A stretch of DNA of 64,000 nucleotides from Paenibacillus pectinilyticus. Its GTDB lineage: Bacteria > Bacillota > Bacilli > Paenibacillales > NBRC-103111. The stretch's first letter is position 1, and each line of letters opens with the position of its first letter. The position numbers and the translations under genes are program-made. The stretch is from assembly GCF_001700435.1 (NCBI RefSeq), contig NZ_LYPC01000012.1, positions 309,017 to 373,016 of the forward strand, read 5' to 3'. Below are positions 8,742 through 17,148 of the stretch, piece after piece. The notes under the pieces are model-generated. The model saw nothing but the letters and a program-made list of their open reading frames with translations. It did no database searches and was not told the DNA's origin.

Positions 8742-8876
8742 TGGATTGATGGAGTGATGGAGTGAGTGATTGGTTGCGTGAATGGGTGTTTGATGGATGG
8801 ATGGTTTGAGGGATTGAGTGAATGAGTGATGGATTGAGTGATGGATTAAGTGATGGATTAAGTGATTAATTGAGCG
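8733..8876. repeat. degenerate GATGGATT/GAGTGATG simple-sequence tract
   Basis: About 140 bp built from variants of TGATGGATTGAG with no stable period. It begins inside the dgt stop region (the gene ends ATGGATTGA). Purines dominate the top strand. No ORF or known element is recognised. It is the first part of a 784-bp gene-free stretch that continues to the hydrolase gene. Confidence 0.8.
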
Positions 8877-8884
8877 GCCGATTG

Positions 8885-8931
8885 GGGGCTGCAGAATGAG
8901 TTCCTGAAAGGGCTCCTTCTGCAGCCCCTAT
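8885..8931 (+). terminator. long GC-rich hairpin, probable dgt terminator
   Basis: GGGGCTGCAGAA and TTCTGCAGCCCC form a perfect 12-bp stem followed only by TATTA, so the T-tail is weak. It lies 145 bp after the dgt stop. Confidence 0.55.
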
Positions 8932-9073
8932 TAGCTAGTGGAGCATCTACTGCGAACCCCAAACGGCCGTGCGCTGCACACTTTAGTGTTGCATCACTGC
9001 TGTAGCTGCTACAGTAGCACTACTTGCAGCCTACAGTTCATTCTCGCCCCGCCCCCGCCATTATTCGAAGAAT

Positions 9074-9259
9074 AACTGGATTTTAGGTAGTTAATTCTGC
9101 CGTTTCCCGCCTTTTGAGATCGATAGATGGATTTCCTACAGTTAAATTCGGTGATTTTGAGCAAAGTGGACGAATAGTGTCGGATTAGCTGTACATTTTC
9201 CAGTTAAACGCTTTGTAGAGTGGAAGATGAGAAAATTAGCTGTATGTTATCCAGTTAGT
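9074..9259. repeat. four copies of a ~22-bp intergenic motif, two in each orientation
   Basis: TTAGCTGTAYRTTWTCCAGTTA-like units are seen directly at 9184-9207 and 9235-9259, and as reverse complements at 9074-9096 (AACTGGATTTTAGGTAG) and 9129-9147 (GGATTTCCTACAGTTAAAT). They lie in otherwise featureless DNA between dgt and the hydrolase. No transposase or ORF is nearby. Confidence 0.65.
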
Positions 9260-9492
9260 TCATTGAGATTGGGATGTCAGACTAGCTAATGGATTAGGTA
9301 TAGTTGGTTGCCGCTGTAGCTGCATCGAACAGCATGTGAGTTAGCACAGTGCAAGCGTTGAGGCAGTGTGGGTGAAACGACTAGCACGAAGTTAGTTGAC
9401 TGAGTTGGGGGGAGCGTATGCTTGCCCCTTTTTAGCACATCCAGCGAAACGTAATGAATTAATTGACATACGGTTAATTATTCTGAAAAAGG

Positions 9493-9524
9493 GCAAAAAA
9501 ATACCGACCTCACAGGAGGTCGAT
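9493..9524 (-). terminator. intrinsic terminator of the hydrolase gene
   Basis: On the minus strand CGACCT pairs with AGGTCG and is followed by GTATTTTTTTG, directly after the hydrolase stop. Confidence 0.85.
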
Positions 9525-9525
9525 T

Positions 9526-10554
9526 TTATAGGGAGGAGGGAATACCAGCGTCAACTTGCACGGCTGTGAGAGTCGGCTGGATTCCGTTAAGGAAGTCCAT
9601 CGTGCGGCTCACATACGTTTTAGGCTCAGCACGGTAAAGAAGCTCATGCTGCGCGTTAGGGAGAATCCAAAGCTTAGAAGCGGTGTTATGCTGTTGCTTG
9701 AACATCGACTCGACTAGAGCGTAAGGCGCTTTGTTGTCACTGGTGCCATGAATCATGAAAATCGGCATCGTGTACGAGGTCGTGGTTACTTTCGTGAAAG
9801 GAACCTGATGTAAGCTGATCCCGTTCAGCAAAGGGAAGAACATACGGACAAGCGGCAGAGAAGGATACTTAGGTACATGCACGGATTGATTTATATTTTG
9901 ATAAAGGGTGTCCGAATTCAGCAGGAATGTGCTGTCCAGGATCATCCCAGAAATATCGCCGTTTTGCTGGAGCGCCGTCTGAAGTGCAGTGCCTGCTCCC
10001 ATGGAAAAGCCCCAGATGTAGATCGAACCACCAGTTGTTTGTTTGATGTAATCGATAGCGCCGAGCAGCTCTTTGGACTCTTGGATACCACCAGTCATCA
10101 AGCGATTACTAGTTGGATTCACATAGCCATAGTCAAACATAAGCACATTATATTGCTGTTTATGAAGTTCACGGGCGAGAGTGTACAAAGGAACCCATTC
10201 TTCTTCGCGATTTCCACCATAGCCGTGGGAGAAAATAACCGTTTTAGCTGACGCCGCGGCTGGGATGAACCAACCTTCTAAGGTGGATTTGCCATTTTGA
10301 CTCGGGAAAGATACGTTCGTGTAAGGCAGATGAACAGCTTTCAACGGATTCGAGTGAAGCGGGTCTATATGCGGTCGAGCCAATGTCCAAGCAATGTAGG
10401 CATGGAAGACGAGTACGGCCATGGTGCTGATAATTAAAAGGGCGAGAAGGATTGTCGTGATGAATTTTTTCCTGCGTAAAAAGGGTTGTGTAATGACCTG
10501 ATCCAGTGTCGGTTGGAGCGATCCAGTAACAGGATTGAGTGTAGTTGTAGACAT
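9526..10554 (-). CDS. membrane-anchored alpha/beta hydrolase (S33-like, YqkD type)
   Basis: 342 residues. A cytosolic N-terminus of ~30 residues is followed by one transmembrane helix (FITTILLALLIISTMAVLVF), placing the hydrolase domain outside. The oxyanion/HG motif is VIFSHGYGGNR, the nucleophile elbow GFSMGAG, and the C-terminal catalytic His lies in PNAQHELLY, with Asp in GTSDNKAPY. The ATG with GGAGGG upstream replaces a start 22 codons earlier. Such proteins are putative esterases or peptidases; the substrate is unknown. The gene is monocistronic, with a terminator at its 3' end. Confidence 0.85.
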   Translation of the reverse strand: MSTTTLNPVTGSLQPTLDQVITQPFLRRKKFITTILLALLIISTMAVLVFHAYIAWTLARPHIDPLHSNPLKAVHLPYTNVSFPSQNGKSTLEGWFIPAAASAKTVIFSHGYGGNREEEWVPLYTLARELHKQQYNVLMFDYGYVNPTSNRLMTGGIQESKELLGAIDYIKQTTGGSIYIWGFSMGAGTALQTALQQNGDISGMILDSTFLLNSDTLYQNINQSVHVPKYPSLPLVRMFFPLLNGISLHQVPFTKVTTTSYTMPIFMIHGTSDNKAPYALVESMFKQQHNTASKLWILPNAQHELLYRAEPKTYVSRTMDFLNGIQPTLTAVQVDAGIPSSL

Positions 10555-10768
10555 CGATGTAGCCTCCCTCCATGAAGATGTGTGTATGTGTGAAATGCCG
10601 CTAGTTAGAGGTGTTAACAAGTGAAGGGAGAGTAAATTGTTTAAATATTCTGATAAGTAATGCTATACTTTAATAGTAGTCTGAATGCGCTTTCAAGTCA
10701 ATGTGGATGCGCCATTTGTAAGCCTATTGTAACGGTCCTGTAATAATGGGAAAAAGAGGTGATTGACC

Positions 10769-10797
10769 TTTACGAGGCGGGCGAGTTTCGTTATACT
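10769..10797 (+). promoter_or_regulatory. putative sigma-A promoter of the iclR-type gene
   Basis: TTTACG and TATACT are separated by 17 nt. The palindromic operator begins 12 nt after the -10 box, a position that would block initiation or early elongation. Confidence 0.6.
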
Positions 10798-10809
10798 GAA
10801 CATAACAAG

Positions 10810-10826
10810 GTTTCATATAGTGAAAC
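10810..10826. promoter_or_regulatory. putative IclR-family operator
   Basis: GTTTCATATAGTGAAAC is a near-perfect inverted repeat (GTTTCA-N5-TGAAAC) about 30 bp before the regulator's start codon. Its form resembles published IclR-family operators, and autoregulation is common in that family. A nearly identical 17-mer lies in the acnA promoter region. Confidence 0.7.
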
Positions 10827-10857
10827 TTTTTTCGTTTCATGAAGGTGGTGTTCATCC

Positions 10858-11601
10858 ATGGAAGATGGCAAGCTTACCGTGCGTGCTGTTGAGCGCGCTT
10901 TAGATATTTTGCTTTGTTTTACGGGGGCGTCGGAACTGACGTTAACCGAAATTGCTAGCCGTGTTCAGCTTCACAAAAGCACTGTGCATCGCCTTCTAGC
11001 TTCCCTAGAAGGCAAGGGCTTCATCATGCGTGATGAAGCGACGGACAAATACAGATTAGGTTACCGGCTCTGGGAGCTTTCCGCTAACTTGTCCAAAGAA
11101 GGCGACCCTGGCATCATTCTGCTGCCCGAAATGGAAAGACTGCGCGATCAGCTCGGCGAAACGATCTCGCTGTACGTCCAGGACGGCTTGGTGCGTGTCC
11201 GCATCCAAGCGGTGCAGAGCAACCATGCCATCCGCCGTGTAGCCCCTGTGGGGGCGCGTATGCCGCTCTACGTCGGCGCCTCGAGCAAGGTGCTCGTCGC
11301 CTTCGCTGAGCAAGGGCTACTGGAGCAGCTGCTAGCCTCGGCCGATTGGCCGACCGGGCTAGACACGCAGACGTACCTGCAGCAGCTCAGCGACACCAGA
11401 CGCGCAGGCTTTGCCACGAGCGTCGAAGAGCGCGAGCCGGGCGCGGCGGCTGTGTCCGCGCCGGTTCTAGACCGCGGCGGACGTCTCGTCGCCGCGCTTG
11501 CGGTCTCTGGCCCAGCGAACAGGCTCACGCTGGAGCTGATGCAAGAGCAGGCGCCGACGATTATGGAGGCGGCGCGCCGCATGGGGACGATGCTGCGGTA
11601 G
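10858..11601 (+). CDS. IclR family transcriptional regulator
   Basis: 247 residues: N-terminal winged helix-turn-helix at ~10-70 (LTLTEIASRVQLHKSTVHRLL) and a C-terminal GAF-like effector domain at ~85-247. IclR hallmarks include VAPVGARMPLYVGASSKVLVA-type glycine/serine loop residues and SVEEREPGAAAVSAPVLD. RBS GAAGGTGG precedes the ATG. The ligand is unknown. The second half is visibly more GC-rich than its neighbours. A palindrome upstream suggests autoregulation, and the same palindrome before acnA suggests a link to the citrate cycle. It stands alone between the hydrolase and a repeat-rich gap. Confidence 0.93.
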   Translation: MEDGKLTVRAVERALDILLCFTGASELTLTEIASRVQLHKSTVHRLLASLEGKGFIMRDEATDKYRLGYRLWELSANLSKEGDPGIILLPEMERLRDQLGETISLYVQDGLVRVRIQAVQSNHAIRRVAPVGARMPLYVGASSKVLVAFAEQGLLEQLLASADWPTGLDTQTYLQQLSDTRRAGFATSVEEREPGAAAVSAPVLDRGGRLVAALAVSGPANRLTLELMQEQAPTIMEAARRMGTMLR

Positions 11602-11637
11602 GCAGCGTTCGTCAATCAGCCATGCGTGGGCTGGGGG

Positions 11638-11688
11638 TGGCATGCACGGAGCATGCCATGGCTTCCGTGGCGGCGATAAGCCTATCGC
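11638..11688. other. two adjacent GC-rich hairpins downstream of the iclR-type gene
   Basis: TGGCATGC/GCATGCCA (perfect 8-bp stem) is followed by GCGATA/TATCGC. They lie in a GC-rich non-coding stretch and lack T-tails, so they are not classical terminators. Nothing else is recognised between here and the terminator-like hairpin near 11812. Confidence 0.5.
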
Positions 11689-11811
11689 CCGCAAGTCCGC
11701 CGGATGGCAGGCGCGGGCGTAATAAGCCCTCGCCGTGGTCTAATCCCGAGAAATGGCTATTCGGGTCTTGCGGTAAGCAAGCTACGATGGCTTATCATGT
11801 GCTAACCACCC

Positions 11812-11857
11812 AGCTACCCCGCTGTCGGAGTAAATCTCCGCATCGAGGTGGCTTTTT
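11812..11857 (+). terminator. terminator-like hairpin
   Basis: AGCTACC...CGGAG pairs with CTCCG...GGTGGCT (with one wobble and an internal bulge) and ends in TTTTT. It is about 210 bp after the regulator gene. Confidence 0.55.
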
Positions 11858-11875
11858 CTAAGTACCCTTCGCACG

Positions 11876-11970
11876 TATCACCGTACCTATCACCGTACCT
11901 ATCACCGTACCTATCACCGTACCTATCACCGTACCTATTTCCATACCTATTTCCATACCTATCTCCATCT
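11876..11970. repeat. 12-bp tandem repeat (TATCACCGTACC)
   Basis: Five exact copies of TATCACCGTACC are followed by two copies of TATTTCCATACC and a decaying TATCTCCATC. All are in phase, with a clear gradient of divergence from left to right. The frame through it (Pro-Tyr-Leu-Ser repeats) has no ribosome-binding site and is not considered a gene. The rest of the gap up to the CDF gene is C/T-rich and otherwise blank. Confidence 0.9.
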
Positions 11971-12132
11971 CCATACTTGCATTTAACCATCGCCTCCATC
12001 TCTTCCCCCCCAACCAACATTCTCTCCTCACACTAACTCTCATTCACAAATCAGCTCACAACCCTCGTCCCTCCAACGGATGCTTTCCCGCCAAAAAGCC
12101 ATACTAGAACTGGGAAGGGGAGTGTTCCAACC

Positions 12133-13032
12133 ATGAAGAAGACAGCCTCGATGCTGGCGATCTGGATTAGTCTGGCCAGTAACATCGTGCTGACCGCAAT
12201 CAAAATCATCATCGGCTTCATGTTCCAAAGCCAAGTGCTTATTGCCGATGGCATTCATAACGCGGGTGATGTCATCGCATCAGCGACAGCCTTTAGCGCT
12301 ATGCGCGTGTCATCGAAGCCAGCGGATGTCGATCATCCTTACGGACATGGCAAAGCGGAGGTACTCGGCGCTTTTATCGTAGCCATTATATTAGGCGGGG
12401 CCGCGATCTATATGGGCTATCACTCGGTCCATGCCCTATTTGAGCCAGCTGGAGAGGCACATATCATCGCTTTATGCGCAGCAGTTGTATCACTCATCTG
12501 GAAGCAGATCCTCTATGTCTACACAATGCGCATCGGAAAAAGCCTCAACAGCAAAGGGCTCATTGCCACAGCTTACGACCATTTAGCGGACGTATACGCC
12601 TCGATAGCGGCTTCCGTGGGGATCGGATTGGGGTTGATTGGAGATCACTTCAATATTAGCTACCTAGCGTATGGAGATCCGGTAGCGGGGATCATTGTCT
12701 CTTTTCTCGTTTTAAAGCTGGCATATGAGATGGGCAGCGAATCCTTCGATATTTTGATGGAGCGGAGTGTAAGTGCCACCTATATCGAGCAATATGCGAC
12801 GTTGATCCGTTCTGTACCAGAGGTTAAGCGAATCGACCGCCTGCGGGCGAGGGAGCATGGTCATTACATATTAGTGGATGCGCGGCTGGGCGTTTCGGGC
12901 ACCTTGACGATTCAGGAAGGTCACGATATCAGCCGCAGAATTAAGCGTAAAATAAAAGAAGCCCATAGCGATGTGGATGAGGTGCTGGTGCATCTTAACC
13001 CATGGTATAAGGAAGAACAAGCTGACGCATGA
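12133..13032 (+). CDS. cation diffusion facilitator (CDF) metal transporter
   Basis: Proton-coupled efflux of divalent metals (Zn, Fe, Co or Mn) across the cell membrane. 299 residues with about six transmembrane helices and a C-terminal cytosolic domain at ~205-299 (LIRSVPEVKRIDRLRAREHG). The metal site in helices 2 and 5 is visible: LIADGIHNAGDVIAS and ATAYDHLADVYAS, i.e. Asp/His..Asp in both. HPYGHGKAEVLGAF is the family loop. The His in both the first and second motifs makes specificity unclear. RBS AAGGGGAG precedes the ATG. It is close to B. subtilis YeaB in type. Monocistronic. Confidence 0.93.
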   Translation: MKKTASMLAIWISLASNIVLTAIKIIIGFMFQSQVLIADGIHNAGDVIASATAFSAMRVSSKPADVDHPYGHGKAEVLGAFIVAIILGGAAIYMGYHSVHALFEPAGEAHIIALCAAVVSLIWKQILYVYTMRIGKSLNSKGLIATAYDHLADVYASIAASVGIGLGLIGDHFNISYLAYGDPVAGIIVSFLVLKLAYEMGSESFDILMERSVSATYIEQYATLIRSVPEVKRIDRLRAREHGHYILVDARLGVSGTLTIQEGHDISRRIKRKIKEAHSDVDEVLVHLNPWYKEEQADA

Positions 13033-13072
13033 TGGAGTGCGCCAGTTTTTTTTGTGTTTCTTTGGATAGGTT

Positions 13073-13140
13073 AAAAAAAAGGAAACACCTCCACACAAGG
13101 CCGCTTCATCAGCGACTTCATATGCAGAGGTGTTTCCTTT
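13073..13140. terminator. bidirectional intrinsic terminator
   Basis: AAAGGAAACACCTC pairs perfectly with GAGGTGTTTCCTTT; A-run on the left and T-run on the right. It separates the convergent CDF and sleB-type genes. Confidence 0.85.
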
Positions 13141-13173
13141 ATACATCACACTCATATTAGCTTTTTCACATAC

Positions 13174-13836
13174 TTACTTCGCAAAAATATGATTTCCAAT
13201 CTGTACCGTCTGTTGACGTGACCAGATCCAAGCGCTTGTCGCTGTTTTTGGGTTAAAATAGTACAACGCCCCGCCGGTTGGATCCCAACCGCGTACCGCA
13301 TCCAAAGCTGCTTTGTAAGCCGTGCTATCTGGCGTTAGCCAGTACTGACCGTCACTTACAGCTGTGAAAGCACCAGGCTCGAACACAATGCCTTGAATCG
13401 TATTAGCGAACTGACTGGACTGCAGTCGGTTCATAACAACTGCACCTACGGCGACTTGACCTTCATACGATTCACCGCGGGCTTCACTGTAAATGACTTT
13501 AGCCAGCATATCCAGTTCAGCTTGGTTTACTGTGTACTTACGAAGCATTTCCCATGTTCTCGCACCAACGATGCCATCAACGCTAAGTCCATAGTTCGTT
13601 TGGAAATTACGAACGGCCGCGGCTGTAATCGGACCGTATTTGCCATCTATGGAAGGCTCATATAAGCCTAAAGTTTGAAGTCGGAATTGAGCATCCCATA
13701 CATCACCATTTTGTGTGCCTTGTGTTAATGTCGTAGCTCCTGCTGCGGAAACCTTCGGGCTCCACGTTCCTGCATTCATTCCTAAACCAAAGGAAGCTAC
13801 AAGTGCGACTACGACTAGTTTTTTAATCAACTTCAT
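13174..13836 (-). CDS. sleB: spore-cortex-lytic-type cell wall hydrolase (SleB/CwlJ family)
   Basis: Exported peptidoglycan hydrolase, 220 residues. The chosen ATG has AAGGGGAG 6 nt upstream; two earlier in-frame ATGs lack spacing. A signal peptide at ~1-31 (KKLVVVALVASFGLGM...SAAGA) is followed by a PG_binding_1 domain at ~38-95 (DAQFRLQTLGL...GPITAAAVRNFQ) and a Hydrolase_2 domain at ~105-220, with the catalytic Glu in VIYSEARGESYEGQVAVGAV. The domain order matches SleB, which acts in germination, but Paenibacillus carries several such proteins, so a vegetative role is possible. Confidence 0.9.
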   Translation of the reverse strand: MKLIKKLVVVALVASFGLGMNAGTWSPKVSAAGATTLTQGTQNGDVWDAQFRLQTLGLYEPSIDGKYGPITAAAVRNFQTNYGLSVDGIVGARTWEMLRKYTVNQAELDMLAKVIYSEARGESYEGQVAVGAVVMNRLQSSQFANTIQGIVFEPGAFTAVSDGQYWLTPDSTAYKAALDAVRGWDPTGGALYYFNPKTATSAWIWSRQQTVQIGNHIFAK

Positions 13837-13999
13837 CTTCATCTCCCCTTTCGCTCCTCTCAGTATAGGCACCGATATAGGCGGTCTCAACCCGCAGTTT
13901 TTGGTAATGTAAGTCAATCCCTTGGGGCCGTAAGGCTAGAGCGGTGTTCATTTTTGATCAAAATGACCGATTTTTCGTCACTATTTCCCTTAAATATGG

Positions 14000-14041
14000 A
14001 AAAAGCCCGAGACCGCCATAAAGGCAATCCCGAGCTTTTTT
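14000..14041. terminator. probable bidirectional terminator-like hairpin
   Basis: AAAAAGCCCGAG faces CCCGAGCTTTTTT with two mismatches, leaving T-runs on both strands. It lies in the 361-bp gap between acnA (ending here from the right) and the sleB-type promoter. A second hairpin (TCCTT/GAAGGA within AAACGC...GCGTTT) sits near 14092-14128 without a T-tail. Confidence 0.5.
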
Positions 14042-14197
14042 GAAATGTGAGCATATACATGTTTCATATAATAATTTGGCTATATTTCTCCATAAACGCT
14101 CCCATCCTTGAAGGACGGCGTCGGCGTTTAATTTGGGTTATTCTGGTGTGCATTTCTTAGGTGTGTGTGTTTTGCTAATTGCTAAAACCTGTGTGTC

Positions 14198-16915
14198 TTA
14201 GTTTTTATTCTCAGCAAGAATCGAACGAAGAACGGTTTGCAGGATACCACCGTTACGGTAGTAGTCTACGTCAACCAAGCTATCCAAACGCACAAGAGCT
14301 GTGAATTCGAAGCTTGTGCCATCTTCGCGAGTTGCTGTTACTTTAACCGTTGAACCTGGTTGAACATCGTTGCTCAAGCCAGTGATGTCGAACGTTTCGC
14401 GACCTGTAATACCTAGCGTTTTCCAGCTTTCGCCGTTAACGAATTGAAGTGGAAGAACACCCATTCCAACAAGGTTACTACGGTGAATACGCTCGAAGCT
14501 TTCTGCGATTACAGCTTTAACGCCTAGCAAGAATGTACCTTTTGCTGCCCAGTCACGGGAAGATCCAGTTCCGTACTCTTTACCAGCGATAACGACTAGG
14601 TTTTGACCTTCAGCTTGATACTTCATGGAAGCATCATAGATGGACTCCACTTCGCCAGTTGGCAAGTAAGTTGTTACGCCGCCTTCCGTTCCTGGAGCCA
14701 CTTGGTTACGAATACGAATGTTCGCGAACGTACCGCGCATCATTACTTCGTGGTTACCACGACGGGAACCGTAGGAGTTGAAGTCTTCTCTTTTTACACC
14801 ATGGTTAATCAAGTATTGGCCTCCAGGGCTGTCAACTTTGATGTTACCAGCAGGGGAGATGTGATCCGTTGTTACGGAATCGCCCATAAGTGCTAGAGTT
14901 TTCGCGCTTCGGATATCTGCGATATCATCAAGAACTGTGCCTAGGTCTGTGAAGAACGGAGGCTCTTGGATGTATGTGGAGTTCGTGTCGAACTCGTACA
15001 GATCGCCTTCTGGAATTTGGATTGCGTTGAAACGCTCGTTCGCACGGAATACATTGCTGTATTTGTCGCGGAACATGTCAGGGCTCATTGCAATAGTAAG
15101 TGCATCTTGAATTTCTTGGTTTGTAGGCCAGATATCTTTCAAGTACACTGGTTTGTCGTTTTGGTCGTAACCGATTGGATCTTTCGCAAGATCGATGTTC
15201 ACCGTACCAGCAAGAGCGTAAGCAACAACTAATGGAGGTGATCCAAGGTAGTTAGCTTTTACTTGTGCATGCACACGGCCTTCGAAGTTACGGTTACCAG
15301 AGATTACAGCTGCAACCGTCATATCGTTGTCGATAATTGCTTTGCTTACTTCGTCTGGAAGCGGACCGGAGTTACCGATACAAGTTGCACAGCCGTAACC
15401 TGCAACGTGGAAGCCAAGAGCTTCAAGGGACTCAAGAAGGCCTGCTTTGATCAGGTAGTCAGTAACAACAAGGGAACCTGGCGTCAAGGAGCTTTTCACG
15501 TAAGCTGGTTTTTTCAAACCAAGCGCTACCGCTTTTTTCGCTACAAGTCCAGCACCGATCATAACGCTTGGGTTGGATGTGTTTGTACAGGAAGTAATCG
15601 CCGCGATGACGACTGCGCCAGTACCCATTTTAACTGTTTCATTTGGATACACAACATCAACAACTTCAGCTACTTTCTCTTCTGACAAGCCGTATCCGCC
15701 TTTTTCTATCGGCGTACGGATGATAGCGTTGAAAGATTCTTTCATGTTCGTAAGCTCAACGCGATCTTGCGGACGTTTAGGACCAGCTAAGCTTGGAACT
15801 ACCGTGCTAAGATCAAGCTCAAGAACTTCTGTGAACACTGGATCTGGTGTGCTGTCAGTGCGGAACATGTTTTGTGCTTTGTAGTAAGCTTCTACAAGCG
15901 CAATTTGCTCTTCTTCACGGCCAGTAGCACGCAAGTAGTTCAATGTTTCGTTATCAACAGGGAAGAAACCGATTGTTGCGCCATACTCAGGAGCCATATT
16001 GGCAACAGTTGCACGGTCAGCCAAGGAGATGTTGCTTAGACCAGGACCGAAGTACTCAACGAATTTACCAACAACGCCTTTTTTACGCAAAATTTGAGTA
16101 ACAGTCAATGCCAAGTCAGTCGCTGTAGCGCCTTCTGCCAATTGACCAGTCAATTTAAAACCAACAACGTCTGGAGCGACGAAGTATAGAGGTTGACCAA
16201 GCATACCAGCTTCCGCTTCGATACCGCCAACGCCCCAACCTACAACACCAAGACCGTTGATCATTGTTGTATGGGAGTCTGTACCTACAAGGGAATCTGG
16301 GTACACGACAGTTTCGCCGTCGATTGTTTTCGTTGCTGCAACAGATGCCAAGTACTCCAAGTTAACTTGGTGAACGATACCTGTTGAAGGTGGCACAGCA
16401 CGGAAGTTATCAAATGCAGTTTGTGCCCAACGCAAGAAACGGTAACGCTCTTCGTTTCTTTCGAATTCTAAGTCAATGTTCATTTCGAGTGCATCCGGGG
16501 ATCCGAAAGCATCAACCATGACAGAGTGGTCAATAACAAGGTCTACAGGAACAAGCGGGTTGATACGTTTAGGATCTCCGCCTTCACGAGCCATAGTCGC
16601 GCGCATTGCCGCAAGGTCAACGACGACTGGAACGCCTGTGAAATCTTGAAGAACGATACGAGCTGGGATGAAAGGAATTTCTTTGTTCTCATCGCGGCCT
16701 TGAGCCCAACCAGCGATTTGTTTAACGTGCTCACTTGTAATCGCGCGACCGTCGAATTGACGGATAGCAGCTTCAAGCAAAACACGGATGGAAACAGGAA
16801 GGTTACTGATTGTGCCGTGACCTTGGCTTTCAAAGTCAGGAAGGCTGTAATACTGGAACGATTTCGTGCCGACAGTTAACTGCTTACGCACAGAAAAAGA
16901 GTCCTTATTGGACAT
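14198..16915 (-). CDS. acnA: aconitate hydratase
   Basis: Interconverts citrate and isocitrate in the citrate cycle; a 4Fe-4S enzyme of the AcnA/IRP1 type, which can act as an RNA-binding protein in its apo form in Bacillus. The length of 905 residues is normal. Cluster cysteines are seen in [17 protein letters not shown] and [14 protein letters not shown]; substrate-site motifs include [21 protein letters not shown] and [16 protein letters not shown]. The ATG after GAGGAGG was chosen over one 10 codons earlier. The gene is alone. Its promoter region carries a palindrome nearly identical to the one before the IclR-type gene. Confidence 0.97.
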   Translation of the reverse strand: MSNKDSFSVRKQLTVGTKSFQYYSLPDFESQGHGTISNLPVSIRVLLEAAIRQFDGRAITSEHVKQIAGWAQGRDENKEIPFIPARIVLQDFTGVPVVVDLAAMRATMAREGGDPKRINPLVPVDLVIDHSVMVDAFGSPDALEMNIDLEFERNEERYRFLRWAQTAFDNFRAVPPSTGIVHQVNLEYLASVAATKTIDGETVVYPDSLVGTDSHTTMINGLGVVGWGVGGIEAEAGMLGQPLYFVAPDVVGFKLTGQLAEGATATDLALTVTQILRKKGVVGKFVEYFGPGLSNISLADRATVANMAPEYGATIGFFPVDNETLNYLRATGREEEQIALVEAYYKAQNMFRTDSTPDPVFTEVLELDLSTVVPSLAGPKRPQDRVELTNMKESFNAIIRTPIEKGGYGLSEEKVAEVVDVVYPNETVKMGTGAVVIAAITSCTNTSNPSVMIGAGLVAKKAVALGLKKPAYVKSSLTPGSLVVTDYLIKAGLLESLEALGFHVAGYGCATCIGNSGPLPDEVSKAIIDNDMTVAAVISGNRNFEGRVHAQVKANYLGSPPLVVAYALAGTVNIDLAKDPIGYDQNDKPVYLKDIWPTNQEIQDALTIAMSPDMFRDKYSNVFRANERFNAIQIPEGDLYEFDTNSTYIQEPPFFTDLGTVLDDIADIRSAKTLALMGDSVTTDHISPAGNIKVDSPGGQYLINHGVKREDFNSYGSRRGNHEVMMRGTFANIRIRNQVAPGTEGGVTTYLPTGEVESIYDASMKYQAEGQNLVVIAGKEYGTGSSRDWAAKGTFLLGVKAVIAESFERIHRSNLVGMGVLPLQFVNGESWKTLGITGRETFDITGLSNDVQPGSTVKVTATREDGTSFEFTALVRLDSLVDVDYYRNGGILQTVLRSILAENKN

Positions 16916-16956
16916 GGGTAGTTCCTCCTCAAATAATAATATCAATCATCCATCGG

Positions 16957-16973
16957 ATTTCATCTAGTGAAAC
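16957..16973. promoter_or_regulatory. putative IclR-type operator in the acnA leader
   Basis: ATTTCATCTAGTGAAAC matches 15 of 17 positions of the palindrome before the IclR-type gene. It sits between the acnA promoter and start codon, a roadblock position. Confidence 0.6.
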
Positions 16974-16999
16974 TCGATTTCATAATTCCCTCTACCTCA

Positions 17000-17028
17000 A
17001 GTATAGCGTTTCATTGTGTATGAGTAAA
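17000..17028 (-). promoter_or_regulatory. putative sigma-A promoter of acnA
   Basis: On the minus strand TTTACT and TATACT are separated by 17 nt, about 85 nt before the acnA ATG. Confidence 0.6.
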
Positions 17029-17057
17029 GATTAATTTCAATCATTTTTACCATCAAA

Positions 17058-17074
17058 ATGTCATATATTGAAAC
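17058..17074. promoter_or_regulatory. second, weaker IclR-type box upstream of acnA
   Basis: ATGTCATATATTGAAAC matches the iclR-promoter palindrome at 14 of 17 positions (TCATATA-N-TGAAAC core). It lies just upstream of the acnA -35 box, so the two boxes flank that promoter; it is also 75 bp before the divergent amidase gene. Confidence 0.4.
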
Positions 17075-17148
17075 AATTCAAAGCAATTTAGGCTTGTCCT
17101 GCCAAAAGATAGATCGATCCTATAAAATCGCTAAGGAGGGTTACCAAG

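Noticed and set aside
11848..12036. Repeat-encoded frame (Pro-Tyr-Leu-Ser repeats)
   Set aside because: It results from the 12-bp tandem repeat being a multiple of three. There is no ribosome-binding site and the repeat decays without regard to codons.
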